Assembly (NCBI GenBank): GCA_018267955.1
Contig: JAFDXL010000004.1
Span: forward strand, 162,200 to 226,199
Direction: 5' to 3'
Length of the DNA stretch: 64,000 nt
Origin: Bacteroidota bacterium
GTDB taxonomy: Bacteria > Bacteroidota > Bacteroidia > Chitinophagales > Chitinophagaceae
Under the pieces are notes generated by a model, which was not told the DNA's origin, searched no databases, and worked only from the letters and a program-made list of their open reading frames with translations. This document shows positions 46,129 to 55,366 of the stretch, one piece after another (position 1 is the first letter of the stretch; every line of letters starts with the position of its first letter). The position numbers were made by a program, and so were the translations under genes.

Positions 46129-46136
46129 CAAAATTA
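46129..46136 (-). promoter_or_regulatory. Bacteroidota -7 element (TAATTTTG) for the arginase-family operon
   Basis: Exact TAnnTTTG match on the minus strand, 25 bases before the ATG at 46103. Confidence 0.5.
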
Positions 46137-46238
46137 GGACTAATATCTAATCTTACACCATGTTTAACCATTGTATAACATTTTGTATCATATAACTAAA
46201 CCCGTTAATAATTAGCAACTTTTTATCTGTTTTCGAGC

Positions 46239-46246
46239 TAACTTTG
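46239..46246 (+). promoter_or_regulatory. Bacteroidota -7 element (TAACTTTG) for ccmE
   Basis: Exact TAnnTTTG match 41 bases before the ccmE ATG. It diverges from the arginase-family promoter about 100 bases away. Confidence 0.5.
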
Positions 46247-46287
46247 CAAAACAACCGTAAGGTTCTTTTATTAAAGTATTATATAGA

Positions 46288-46683
46288 ATGAAGCGTACGC
46301 ATATAGTTTTGCTGGTTTTAGTGGCTGCTGCAGTGTGTGTGATCGTTAGTATGTTTGGCGATTTTAGTACTTATGAGACTTTTGCATCAGCAAAAAATGA
46401 AGCCGGTAAAGAATTTCATGTTATGGGCTACCTGGATAAAGTAAGGGGAGTTCAATACGATCCACAGGTTGATCCTAATCATTGTACTTTTTACGTAAAA
46501 GATAAGGCAGGCAATCAGAGTAAAGTGATATTCAATGGGGCAAAGCCTACGGATATAGAAAAATCTGAGCAGATAGTAATGACAGGATCCATGCAGAATG
46601 GAACGTTTCATTGCCGCCAGATACAAATGAAATGCCCGTCTAAATACAAGACCGACCAGGTAGCAATCGGTAACGCCGGCTAA
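46288..46683 (+). CDS. ccmE: Cytochrome c maturation protein CcmE, CxxxY type
   Basis: A 131-residue heme chaperone with one N-terminal membrane anchor (residues 5-23, HIVLLVLVAAAVCVIVSMF) and a periplasmic OB fold (EFHVMGYLDKVRGVQYDPQV, QIVMTGSMQNGTFHCRQIQM). It carries heme to the cytochrome c heme lyase. The heme-attachment site of classic CcmE is His in HxxxY; here the matching place is CPSKY with Cys116 and Tyr120, the CxxxY form known in some archaea and bacteria. The next gene is the CcsA/CcmF-like lyase. Confidence 0.92.
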   Translation: MKRTHIVLLVLVAAAVCVIVSMFGDFSTYETFASAKNEAGKEFHVMGYLDKVRGVQYDPQVDPNHCTFYVKDKAGNQSKVIFNGAKPTDIEKSEQIVMTGSMQNGTFHCRQIQMKCPSKYKTDQVAIGNAG

Positions 46684-46700
46684 TATATTATTAATAACAT

Positions 46701-46719
46701 AAGCGGCAATATGCCGCTT
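46701..46719 (+). terminator. Hairpin between ccmE and ccsA
   Basis: An eight-base stem AAGCGGCA / TGCCGCTT with loop ATA and a short T run after it. It sits 21 bases before the predicted ccsA start, so it may attenuate rather than fully stop transcription. Confidence 0.55.
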
Positions 46720-46739
46720 TTTGAATTATACGATACACA

Positions 46740-49238
46740 TTGGACACACAATTCATAGGAGAGCACTTAGGACCGGGGAAACTCGGTCATTTTTTTGTTG
46801 TATTTACTTTCGTCACTGCGCTGTTTAGCTGTTTTAGCTACTGGCGTGCAGCCCAAACAGAGAATGATATTGCCGGAGGGAGCAATACCTGGCTGCGACT
46901 GGGGCGTAACGGCTTTGTGTTACACACTGCATCTATCGTAGGCATCTTTGGGGTGCTGTATTATATTATATCCAACCACCTGTTTGAATACCACTACGCA
47001 TGGCGACATTCTGACCTGAGCCTGCCACCTAAATACCTGCTATCCTGTTTTTGGGAAGGGCAGGAAGGAAGCTTCCTCTTATGGACGATATGGGATGCTG
47101 TACTAGGTATGGTTGTAATATTCACCGCGAAGAAGCTGGAAAGCAGGGTTATGACCATCATAGCCATGGTGCAGATAGCGTTGGCAAGTATGTTGCTGGG
47201 GCTATACTTTGGGCAGGATGTAAAGATTGGCAGTATGCCCTTCATTCTGCTGCGCGATGTAATGTCTAACGCGCCGATATTCTCTCAGCCAAACTACATG
47301 AGCTTTATTAAGGATGGTAACGGGCTGAATGTATTGCTGCAAAACTACTGGATGGTAATACATCCTCCTGTGCTGTTTCTTGGCTTCGCTTCTACCATTG
47401 TTCCGTTTGCATATACCATTGCTGCATTGTGGAAGAGGGATTACCAGCAATGGGTAAGACCTGCATTGATATGGTCTCTGTTCTCCGGTGCGGTATTGGG
47501 TACCGGAATTATGATGGGTGGCGCATGGGCTTATGAATCGCTCAACTTTGGTGGCTACTGGGCGTGGGACCCGGTAGAGAATGCTTCTTTGGTGCCATGG
47601 CTTACATTAGTTGCAGGGCTGCATACCCTGATCGTATATAAATCTACAGGACGCTCGCTGATAATGACGGTGATACTATATATCATCACTTATTCATTAG
47701 TGTGGTATTCTACCTTCCTTACACGTACCGGCATATTAGGCGATACATCTGTACATGCCTTTACCGACGAGGGTAAATCGCTTACCTGGCACCTGGTGAT
47801 CGTTATCGGCGTCCTGCTGATACTAAGCATCGGTATGCTGATGAAACGCTGGAAGGAATTGCCGCGGGTAAAAACAGAAGAATCTGTCAATAGCCGCGAG
47901 TTCTGGATATTCATAGGCTCGTTTGTATTATTACTTGCCGCGGTGCAGATCATCATCACTACTTCTATACCTGTGTGGGCACCTTTATACAAATCCATTA
48001 CAGGCAAGGATATAGCACCACCTACCAACATAGTGCAACACTATAACAGCATACAGGTATGGGTGGCAAGCATCATCACACTACTTACAGCTACGGTACT
48101 TTATCTGCGCTTTAAAACAAGTGATAATAAAGTGGTGCTGAAACGCCTGGGCATTACCGGGGTAATAGCATTGGCCCTTGCATTGTTTATAGGTATTACA
48201 CAGAAAATAACATCGCCACAATACATACTCATGCTATTTGGCTGCAGCTATACTGTTGTAGGCATGATCTACTATGCCATAACCGTACAGAAGGCCAAAC
48301 TAAAGAAGCTGGGGGCATCTACATCGCACCTTGGTTTTGGCGTGCTGCTGCTTGGGGTACTGTTATCTTCTTACAATAAAGAGGTATTGTCTGTAAATAC
48401 CGCCGGCTTCATGATGGACTTTGGCAAGAAAACCGATGCGGAGAATGCAAAGGAAAGTGCTGAGAACATTATATTCTACAAAAACATACCGGTAGCTATG
48501 GGCGATTACCTGGTTACCTACAAAGGCGATTCCCTCTCGGAAACAGATCCCCGTACATTCTATAAAGTACACTACGAACGCAGAGATAGCGCTAAGCATC
48601 AAATCAAGGAATCCTTCAACCTGTACCCGGATGCATTTGTGAACCCTAAGGGTATGCAAAGCGGACTAAGCGCCAACCCTGCATCCAAGCACTACCTTAC
48701 AAAAGATATATTCACTTACGTATCTGCTGCCGTAGACCCTAAGAAAAGAGAAGATACTGCCCAGTTTAAAAGCAATATTGTTAAGGAAGGCGACACCATC
48801 TACACCAACAGCGGCTATATGATATTCCGCGGGCTGAACACGCAGGTAAACGATCCGCGCTATGCACAGCAGCCGGGCGATGTAGCCGTAAATGCCAACC
48901 TGGATCTTTATGACCTGGACGGATTGGTAACTACTTTGAAGCCTATCTACTTCATCCGCGACCAATATGCCTACCAGGTAACAGATACCGCAAAAAGCAT
49001 GGATCTATATGTGCGCCTGGAAAATATTATTCCGGATACAAAATCTGTAGAGATAAAAGTAAAGCAGCCTGACCCTAAAGATGATTACATAGTAATGAAA
49101 GCCCTTATCTTCCCATACATCAACCTGGTATGGCTGGGTGTTATTATTATGGCGTTAGGATTTCTTTTAAGTATGACCAACCGGATAACCAAGAAAGAAA
49201 AAGCAAAATTTACAGGAGATTATCCGTTTACTAAATAA
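46740..49238 (+). CDS. ccsA: Cytochrome c biogenesis protein CcsA/CcmF-like heme lyase
   Basis: An 832-residue inner-membrane protein with about 15 hydrophobic segments. The heme-handling WWD-type motif is WGGYWAWDPVENASLVPW, and a TRTGILGDTSVHAF loop follows, as in CcmF. A large periplasmic domain (residues about 550-790) precedes a final membrane segment (LIFPYINLVWLGVIIMALGF). It would attach heme to apocytochromes such as those coded at 33033 and 51856. The only available in-frame start is TTG at 46740, because a stop lies just upstream. The ccmE gene is directly upstream. Confidence 0.93.
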   Translation: MDTQFIGEHLGPGKLGHFFVVFTFVTALFSCFSYWRAAQTENDIAGGSNTWLRLGRNGFVLHTASIVGIFGVLYYIISNHLFEYHYAWRHSDLSLPPKYLLSCFWEGQEGSFLLWTIWDAVLGMVVIFTAKKLESRVMTIIAMVQIALASMLLGLYFGQDVKIGSMPFILLRDVMSNAPIFSQPNYMSFIKDGNGLNVLLQNYWMVIHPPVLFLGFASTIVPFAYTIAALWKRDYQQWVRPALIWSLFSGAVLGTGIMMGGAWAYESLNFGGYWAWDPVENASLVPWLTLVAGLHTLIVYKSTGRSLIMTVILYIITYSLVWYSTFLTRTGILGDTSVHAFTDEGKSLTWHLVIVIGVLLILSIGMLMKRWKELPRVKTEESVNSREFWIFIGSFVLLLAAVQIIITTSIPVWAPLYKSITGKDIAPPTNIVQHYNSIQVWVASIITLLTATVLYLRFKTSDNKVVLKRLGITGVIALALALFIGITQKITSPQYILMLFGCSYTVVGMIYYAITVQKAKLKKLGASTSHLGFGVLLLGVLLSSYNKEVLSVNTAGFMMDFGKKTDAENAKESAENIIFYKNIPVAMGDYLVTYKGDSLSETDPRTFYKVHYERRDSAKHQIKESFNLYPDAFVNPKGMQSGLSANPASKHYLTKDIFTYVSAAVDPKKREDTAQFKSNIVKEGDTIYTNSGYMIFRGLNTQVNDPRYAQQPGDVAVNANLDLYDLDGLVTTLKPIYFIRDQYAYQVTDTAKSMDLYVRLENIIPDTKSVEIKVKQPDPKDDYIVMKALIFPYINLVWLGVIIMALGFLLSMTNRITKKEKAKFTGDYPFTK

Positions 49239-49249
49239 CTAAAATCGAA

Positions 49250-49274
49250 AAGGCCGCTAATAAATAGCGGCCTT
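49250..49274. terminator. Bidirectional terminator after ccsA
   Basis: A nine-base perfect stem AAGGCCGCT / AGCGGCCTT with a seven-base loop, followed by CTTTTTATT, between convergent genes. Confidence 0.85.
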
Positions 49275-49297
49275 CTTTTTATTCCTTAACAATGAAA

Positions 49298-50950
49298 CTA
49301 TTTGGTAACAATCAGTTTCTTAGTATCTACTGTTGCACCGTCAACAACTAAGGAGTAGATGTAGTAACCTGATTTCAGGGTATTGGCATCCACTGTAACA
49401 GAACCTTTACCTGGCTCAGCTATGTCGAATTTCATGATCCTCTGACCGGCAACATTGTACACTGCTATAAAGGCACCCTTATCTATTTTGGCTATTTCAT
49501 AGCGTATAGATGTTTGGTTATATGCAGGGTTTGGCTCGTTCTGATACAATACATTCTGTTCATTCGCAGCCATGTAGTAAAGCTCGCTTGCACCTGTAAC
49601 ACCTGCCTTACCTTGTCCGCCGCCGCCATTGCCACTGCTTTGGTTGCAACGATAAGGACATCCGATATAGTCATTTTCCAATACGCCTAATGGTGATGTA
49701 AGCGTACCTGCAATATTAAGTCCTACAGGATTTTGAGTAGCGCCGTATTCGTCATTGACTATGATATCCAGTGTATGCGTACCAACTCCTAGTGGCAAAG
49801 AAAAATTCACGTACCAATCTGCACCGGTGGCGTAGTTATATACAACCGGAGGGAAAGGCCCTTGATTCCAGCCTACTGATACACCGTCTACAAGTATATC
49901 CTGTACGTAATTATCGTCTAAGATATCGAAGTCAAACGTGATCTTATCCTGGCTGCATAGGCTGAATGTTCTGCGGAAAGTAAGCTCTGAACCTGTGGTA
50001 GTGGATATGCCCGGATTGGCATGTGGCTGATAATCTGATATCCATTGGCTAGGTCCGCTAGCTGTTGTACCCCATGTACCAACGGGATTGACTACTATTG
50101 CCTGTGCACCAATAGCAGGTGAACCGCCACCAATGAATGTTGGCGTTTTGTTGGAGATGCTCCATAAAGGATCTGAACTACCCGTTGCAACAGCAGATCC
50201 ATTATACATTCCGCTATTAACTGTAAGCGTACCTGTAAGACAAGGGCTGCAACTGTATTTACATCCCATATAGTCGTTCTCCAGCGCACCTACCGGTGAT
50301 GTAAGTGAACCGAAAACATCAAGGCCAACGGGGTTTTGCGATGCTCCATATTCATCATTAACAACGAATTCCAGCGTATGTAACCCTACACCAAGAGACC
50401 TGGAGAAAGTAACAATCCAGTCTTTGCCTGTGCTATAGTGGTCAACAGGTGACGTTACCGGAGGTTGACTAAAACCAGTAGGTACTCCGTCGACAAGGAT
50501 GCCTGAAACATTGTTATCTGTCAGTATATCCAGGTTGAACTGAATAACGTCCTGGCGGCACATACTGAATGTTCTGCGGAAGGTGATTTCTGAACCTGTT
50601 GTAGTAGCTATTCCGGGAACGGCATGTGTTTGATAATCACTTAGCCATTGACCACCCCCGCCGGCAGTTACTCCCCACCCAACGGTTGAAGGATTAGTTA
50701 CCACTATTGCATTATAACCAATTGGTGGTGCACCCCCACCCAGGAAAGGAGCTGTCTTATTAGAGATAGTCCACAAAGGATCAGGAGCACCCGGAGTTAC
50801 AGGCGAACCATTGTACTCGCCTGAGTTGATGGTAAGATGGGTTGTGAGACAAGGAGGAGCGCTTGCTCTAGCATCGTTAAAAGAAAATGATAAGGCCGCA
50901 GCCGTAAGCATTACTGCCAGTGATTGTTTTGGTTTTAAAAACTTTTTCAT
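49298..50950 (-). CDS. Secreted protein with two tandem ~203-residue domains and T9SS type A tail
   Basis: A 550-residue exported protein with signal peptide ending in DARASA. Residues about 34-236 and 237-437 are two closely similar domains (for example LTINSGEYNGSPVTPGAPDP versus LTVNSGMYNGSAVATGSSDP, and HTLEFVVNDEYGASQNPVGL versus HTLDIIVNDEYGATQNPVGL). Both end with a Cys pair (CKYSC, CPYRC). I do not recognise the domain, but the beta-rich style suggests a carbohydrate- or surface-binding module. A Gly-rich linker and a type A T9SS sorting domain (QNEPNPAYNQTSIRYEI to the C-terminus) follow. A 20-base-period direct repeat lies about 160 bases upstream. Confidence 0.82.
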   Translation of the reverse strand: MKKFLKPKQSLAVMLTAAALSFSFNDARASAPPCLTTHLTINSGEYNGSPVTPGAPDPLWTISNKTAPFLGGGAPPIGYNAIVVTNPSTVGWGVTAGGGGQWLSDYQTHAVPGIATTTGSEITFRRTFSMCRQDVIQFNLDILTDNNVSGILVDGVPTGFSQPPVTSPVDHYSTGKDWIVTFSRSLGVGLHTLEFVVNDEYGASQNPVGLDVFGSLTSPVGALENDYMGCKYSCSPCLTGTLTVNSGMYNGSAVATGSSDPLWSISNKTPTFIGGGSPAIGAQAIVVNPVGTWGTTASGPSQWISDYQPHANPGISTTTGSELTFRRTFSLCSQDKITFDFDILDDNYVQDILVDGVSVGWNQGPFPPVVYNYATGADWYVNFSLPLGVGTHTLDIIVNDEYGATQNPVGLNIAGTLTSPLGVLENDYIGCPYRCNQSSGNGGGGQGKAGVTGASELYYMAANEQNVLYQNEPNPAYNQTSIRYEIAKIDKGAFIAVYNVAGQRIMKFDIAEPGKGSVTVDANTLKSGYYIYSLVVDGATVDTKKLIVTK

Positions 50951-51107
50951 AAAACTGTTTTGTGGTGAAATGGAATGAAATACATCTAAGGGTGTTCGGT
51001 GTTTTTTCTATTCATCGGCGATGTTGTTTAAGTTTTTAATGATGTACTGGTGTTTTCACATGCATGTTAATCAAAGCTATTTCACCAGTGTAGTTACCTG
51101 CAAATAA

Positions 51108-51143
51108 TCTTCACAAACGATAACTATTCTTCACAAACGATAA
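51108..51143 (-). promoter_or_regulatory. Direct repeat with 20-base period upstream of the tandem-domain gene, possible operator
   Basis: Two perfect copies of TCTTCACAAACGATAA (51108-51123 and 51128-51143) repeat every 20 bases, about 160-195 bases before the start at 50950. Direct repeats about two helical turns apart are typical of sites for LytTR-type regulators. No regulator of that type is in the window. Confidence 0.5.
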
Positions 51144-51173
51144 AAAAAGAGGGTGTTTCCACGGTATTAAAAC

Positions 51174-51215
51174 AAAAAAACCGTCCTGCTTCAAGCAGAA
51201 CGGTTATCGTTTTTT
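51174..51215 (-). terminator. Intrinsic terminator after the outer-membrane barrel gene
   Basis: An imperfect stem (AACCGTCCTGC and GCAGAACGGTT around loop TTCAA) lies between A and T runs, 13 bases after the stop at 51228 on the minus strand. Confidence 0.7.
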
Positions 51216-51227
51216 TTATTTCAATTA

Positions 51228-51827
51228 CTATCGCGCTACTCCCCAGGAGAAGCCGAAGCCGAGCATAAAGCCGCCCGGCGCCAGTATCTTCATCGCTTGT
51301 TGGCCGTCTGATGTAAGCTGAACATAAGGATTGCGTATACTGTAGTTATCTTCATCGAGCCTGATGGAGTAACCCAATGCGAGATAAATACGGTGTCCAT
51401 TGTGTCCAAGATTCCAGAAGCGATAACCGGCGAGAAATACATTGGTTCTTGGATTGAGGTCTAATGCCACATCCTGGTCGCCGGCAGTGGTGGGTAGTGT
51501 AGTGGTGAAGTTGGTAAGGCCCGTATTGTAGGTAACACCGGTACCTAAAGCCCATCCTCTGTTGCATTCACCAAAGTAGAAGCGGCCTTCACCATAAGCT
51601 TTGTAGCCCCAAGAACTGAGGCCTACACCTGCACCAAGCGAAAAGTTTTGAGTAACAGGTACATCTACATTAAAGCCTATCAATCCTGATGGATTTTCTA
51701 TACCGGTACTGATACCGATATATAGTTTAGGACAGGAATAATCGTTACGGACGTAACGGGCAGACGCCTTGTATTGTGTAGACAATAATGTTGCCAGCAA
51801 TAGAGCATAGCGGGGTAGTTGATTCAT
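51228..51827 (-). CDS. Outer-membrane beta-barrel-like protein
   Basis: A 199-residue protein with an N-terminal signal segment (YALLLATLLSTQYKASA). It contains alternating beta strands such as NFSLGAGVGLSSWGYKAYGE, GWALGTGVTYNTGLTNFTTT and HRIYLALGYSIRL, and ends in GFMLGFGFSWGVAR, with a near C-terminal aromatic as in outer-membrane barrels. This style is common in Bacteroidota OmpA/porin-like proteins, but I do not recognise a specific family. It lies 28 bases after the multiheme cytochrome gene, so the two may share an mRNA. Confidence 0.72.
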   Translation of the reverse strand: MNQLPRYALLLATLLSTQYKASARYVRNDYSCPKLYIGISTGIENPSGLIGFNVDVPVTQNFSLGAGVGLSSWGYKAYGEGRFYFGECNRGWALGTGVTYNTGLTNFTTTLPTTAGDQDVALDLNPRTNVFLAGYRFWNLGHNGHRIYLALGYSIRLDEDNYSIRNPYVQLTSDGQQAMKILAPGGFMLGFGFSWGVAR

Positions 51828-51855
51828 ATATGTTCAGGTTTTGGATAACTATATT

Positions 51856-53814
51856 TTATTGCAGATCGGCAAGCATTGCTCTTGCCTGTGTATTTTCGGG
51901 GTGGCGTTTCAGCAAATGCTGTAAGTATTTTTTTGCCTGTGCATCCTGGTGATTACCATGAAACCATACTGCAAGATTGATAAGGGTTTGTTCATTATCG
52001 GGATTTAATTGTTCTGCTTTTAAGAGGTAGTCGTAAGACATGGCACTATTGCCTTCCTGCATATAAATATAACCAAGATTGGTATTGGCAACAGGATATC
52101 GTGGATTTTCGTTCACAACAAAAGTAAACGTTTTCTTCGCTTCATTGACATTACCCAATGCCAGCAGGCAGGTACCATACTTATTTTGGAAGTCGAGCGA
52201 ATATGGCCATATAGCTACAGCACGCTGATACCATGGCAATGCCTTATCTGCCTGCCCCAACTGGTAGTATGCTTCCCCTGCACGATAACAGGTCCATGCA
52301 TCCTCTATTGCCTCCGGCTTTTGTTGCGCTGCGTATTCCACTACTTTATTATAATCGTTCAGTAAAAAGTAGGCACGTATATAATCGCGGTTTTGCTTCT
52401 TAGCAACCTCATCTGATTGCTGTTTGCCCAGGTAATACAATGCAGAATCTATCAGCCCCTTGTTTTGATTATAACGCTCATAAAACTCCATATACCCCCT
52501 GGCGGTGGTGATAGCATCAGGATGCTCACTGTTAAATGATTTCAAACCAAGGAATGCCGTGATCTTCTTTTCCAGCGTATCGTTTAATGGCCGCTTGCGT
52601 ATATAGTGATCTGTAACAGCCACATGTGGTATATCTATGCTGCCGTTGTGTGGCATATGACAAGTGATACAGTCATTATTTTTTGTAGCGCGTACGGCAG
52701 CATCTTCAGAGCAATGCACCTGGTTAGCCCCACCATGGCAGCTACTGCAGGCATTCAGGTATTGTGTACGTGGTGTAAACTTTATACTTACGTGCGGATT
52801 ATGGCAGGTGATACAACTCATCTTACCGGAGTTGATATAGCACTTGCTCTTCTTCATACGCTCTACATGCGATGCCATGATCATCTTATCCCTCGCACCT
52901 TCATACTCAGGCATAAATACCGTCATTACTTCAGAAAGCTTCATGCCGGGGTGGAAGTCGAAGAAGGTCTTGCCATCATTGAGTACAGAGATACCCTGCA
53001 GGTGGCAACGCTGGCAAATATTGTTCTGTAATTCTGTAGGCAACCTGCGTGGATTCACAATAGTATAATCCGGTTGTTTAGAAGTATCTACTGCCTTGCC
53101 CGATGATCTTGCTGCTACGTGCAGGCTGCCGGGCCCATGGCAACGTTCGCAATCAATACCTGTTTTTACGCTGATGTATTTATTCTCGCTATTAGGCACA
53201 AATTCAGGATAACCGTTATGACAACTCATACACTCCAGCTCTATCATCCTGCTGAAACGGCTGTTGGCTCCTTTTTCAAAACCCGGTGCAAGGTCCCATT
53301 TATGCTTTTGTGTATAGAAGGTAATAGGCGCCTGGTATAGATAACCGTTACTATTGTAAATGTGTGAGTTGGTATGCTGGCCTGAACCTACGATGTAATC
53401 TACACGCTGAATGAGTTTGTGTACTGTGTCTTTGCCCTCCAGGCGATACTCCATGATGTAGAAGGTATCATCCTGGAAATAAGGCTTGTAATACATGTCG
53501 AGGTCTTTATCATACACCAGTGCGTGTTGCGGAGAAAAATCCGCCGCAGACTTTTGCCTCGTAGCATGATCGAACGACTGGCCCATGCCTGTTTGTATAA
53601 ATGTATTGTAGACCTCCTGGTGGCAGCCACGGCATGTTTGCATACCTACATAGTGAGCCGAGGTATCATATACGTTGCGCCAGGGAGAAGTAGGCTGATC
53701 ACCGGCCTGCGGCTGGTCTTTAGGATTACCACAATAGAATGCAGGCAGGGTTACGGCTATCAGAGCCAGTGTTACCAACAAATACCTTACAATACGCGAC
53801 GACATGCCTATCAA
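51856..53814 (-). CDS. Seven-heme c-type cytochrome with TPR tail
   Basis: A 652-residue exported protein. An N-terminal hydrophobic segment (YLLVTLALIAVTLPAFYC) is followed by a Cys that is not in a standard lipobox. Seven CxxCH heme motifs occur in about residues 60-390: CRGCH, CMSCH, CERCH, CQRCH, CITCH, CSSCH and CITCH. The arrangement resembles cytochrome c554-type multiheme proteins. The C-terminal 200 residues are TPR-like (AWTCYRAGEAYYQLGQADKA, NTNLGYIYMQEGNSAMSYDY). It probably moves electrons in the periplasm or at the outer membrane and docks a partner through the TPR. An ATG at 53805 is an alternative start. Heme attachment would need CcmE/CcsA. Confidence 0.88.
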   Translation of the reverse strand: MIGMSSRIVRYLLVTLALIAVTLPAFYCGNPKDQPQAGDQPTSPWRNVYDTSAHYVGMQTCRGCHQEVYNTFIQTGMGQSFDHATRQKSAADFSPQHALVYDKDLDMYYKPYFQDDTFYIMEYRLEGKDTVHKLIQRVDYIVGSGQHTNSHIYNSNGYLYQAPITFYTQKHKWDLAPGFEKGANSRFSRMIELECMSCHNGYPEFVPNSENKYISVKTGIDCERCHGPGSLHVAARSSGKAVDTSKQPDYTIVNPRRLPTELQNNICQRCHLQGISVLNDGKTFFDFHPGMKLSEVMTVFMPEYEGARDKMIMASHVERMKKSKCYINSGKMSCITCHNPHVSIKFTPRTQYLNACSSCHGGANQVHCSEDAAVRATKNNDCITCHMPHNGSIDIPHVAVTDHYIRKRPLNDTLEKKITAFLGLKSFNSEHPDAITTARGYMEFYERYNQNKGLIDSALYYLGKQQSDEVAKKQNRDYIRAYFLLNDYNKVVEYAAQQKPEAIEDAWTCYRAGEAYYQLGQADKALPWYQRAVAIWPYSLDFQNKYGTCLLALGNVNEAKKTFTFVVNENPRYPVANTNLGYIYMQEGNSAMSYDYLLKAEQLNPDNEQTLINLAVWFHGNHQDAQAKKYLQHLLKRHPENTQARAMLADLQ

Positions 53815-53838
53815 ATATACAATAATGTCAACGTCTGC

Positions 53839-55119
53839 TTAATTGAATATCGCCAATGTATAATTGGATTTACCCCTCTGCACCAGCATATATTTATCGT
53901 TCAGGAGGTGTGCTCCAGTGAGCTTCTGGTCTATGCCTGCTACTTTTTCTTTGTTCACACTTACACCACCATTCTGCACCATTTTGCGTGCTTCTCCTTT
54001 TGATGGGAATATGCCACTCTCTGCCAGGAAGTTGAGTATATCCAAACCCTCGCCCTGCAGGCTGTCTTTCGTACCGGTAACCTGCGGTACACCGTCCATC
54101 ACTTCCAGCAGTTGTTTTTCGTTCAGGGAGCGCAGCGCATCTACAGTGCTTTGTCCGAACAGTATCTCGGATGCTTTTTTAGCAAATGCCAGGTCTTCTT
54201 CGCTGTGTACCAGTATGGTTAGCTCATCTGCCAATGCTTTCTGCAGTTTGCGCAGGTGTGGTGCTTCCTGGTGTTCTGCTACCAATGTTGCTATCTCTTC
54301 TACACTGCGGAAAGAGAAATTATAGCTCATGCGTGCAGCATCATCATCGGGCAGCTTCAGCCAAAACTGGTAGAACTGGTATGGAGATGTTTTTTCAGGA
54401 TCGAGCCACACATTGCCGCTTTCGCTTTTGCCAAACTTGCTGCCGTCGCTTTTGGTAATGAGTTTGCAGGTAAGGGCAAACGCATCGTTGCCCGATTTGC
54501 GACGTATCAGTTCTGTACCGGTAACAATATTACCCCACTGATCAGCCCCACCCATTTGCAGCTTTACGTTATGGTTCTTATTCAGGTGGAAGAAATCATA
54601 ACCCTGTATCAGCTGGTAAGAGAACTCTGTAAAAGAAATACCTGTTTCCAGCCTTTTCTGTACAGAATCCTTAGCCATCATATAGTTTACGGTAATGTGC
54701 TTGCCCACATCACGGATAAAATCGAGGAAAGTGAAATCTTTGAACCAATCGTAGTTGTTAACCATCACTGCAGCATTGGGCTTGGCTGGATCAAAATCAA
54801 GGAATTTCTCCAGTTGTTTGCGCTGTGCATTCACATTATGCTGCAAAGTATCCATATCCAGCAGGTTGCGTTCTGCAGATTTGCCCGATGGATCGCCCAC
54901 CATGCCCGTGGCACCACCTACCAGCGCATAAGGTTTATGGCCGGCACGTTGCAGGCGCATCAGCAGTGTAATAGGTAACAGGTTGCCGATATGCAGGCTG
55001 TCTGCCGTAGGGTCGAAGCCTATATAACCGGATGTCATTTCTTTTTCCAGTTGTTCTTCCGTTCCGGGGATCATATCCTGTACCAGGTTACGCGCTTGCA
55101 GGTCTTTTACGAGGCTCAT
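53839..55119 (-). CDS. tyrS: Tyrosine-tRNA ligase
   Basis: A class I aminoacyl-tRNA synthetase of 426 residues. The HIGH-type motif is [13 protein letters not shown], the KMSKS-type motif is [11 protein letters not shown], and [20 protein letters not shown] with [12 protein letters not shown] marks the tyrosine pocket. An S4-like RNA-binding domain closes the protein ([20 protein letters not shown]). It charges tRNA-Tyr. A TATTTTTG promoter element lies 23 bases upstream and the multiheme cytochrome gene begins 24 bases downstream. Confidence 0.97.
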   Translation of the reverse strand: MSLVKDLQARNLVQDMIPGTEEQLEKEMTSGYIGFDPTADSLHIGNLLPITLLMRLQRAGHKPYALVGGATGMVGDPSGKSAERNLLDMDTLQHNVNAQRKQLEKFLDFDPAKPNAAVMVNNYDWFKDFTFLDFIRDVGKHITVNYMMAKDSVQKRLETGISFTEFSYQLIQGYDFFHLNKNHNVKLQMGGADQWGNIVTGTELIRRKSGNDAFALTCKLITKSDGSKFGKSESGNVWLDPEKTSPYQFYQFWLKLPDDDAARMSYNFSFRSVEEIATLVAEHQEAPHLRKLQKALADELTILVHSEEDLAFAKKASEILFGQSTVDALRSLNEKQLLEVMDGVPQVTGTKDSLQGEGLDILNFLAESGIFPSKGEARKMVQNGGVSVNKEKVAGIDQKLTGAHLLNDKYMLVQRGKSNYTLAIFN

Positions 55120-55142
55120 ACTTATTATTTATTGCGAGGGGG

Positions 55143-55150
55143 CAAAAATA
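55143..55150 (-). promoter_or_regulatory. Bacteroidota -7 element (TATTTTTG) for tyrS
   Basis: Exact TAnnTTTG match 23 bases before the tyrS ATG. Confidence 0.5.
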
Positions 55151-55366
55151 AGCTTTCCGATAATAGCAGGCGGTTAGATTAAAGCCGGATTAAAAAACAG
55201 GGGATTCCCGGGTATTTACAACCCCATAATACAGGCATCTTCTGTATTAGCAGTAAATTACATTATATACCAAAAACATTAATAGAACAGGGAGGTTATA
55301 TACCTTTTGTTTTTCGAAAATTGTTTTTATCTTTCGACTTGTATCTATTAACAAAACTTTTAGGCT

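Noticed and set aside
54256..54978. Plus-strand open frame of 240 codons opposite tyrS
   Set aside because: tyrS on the other strand has all synthetase motifs; this frame is a shadow.
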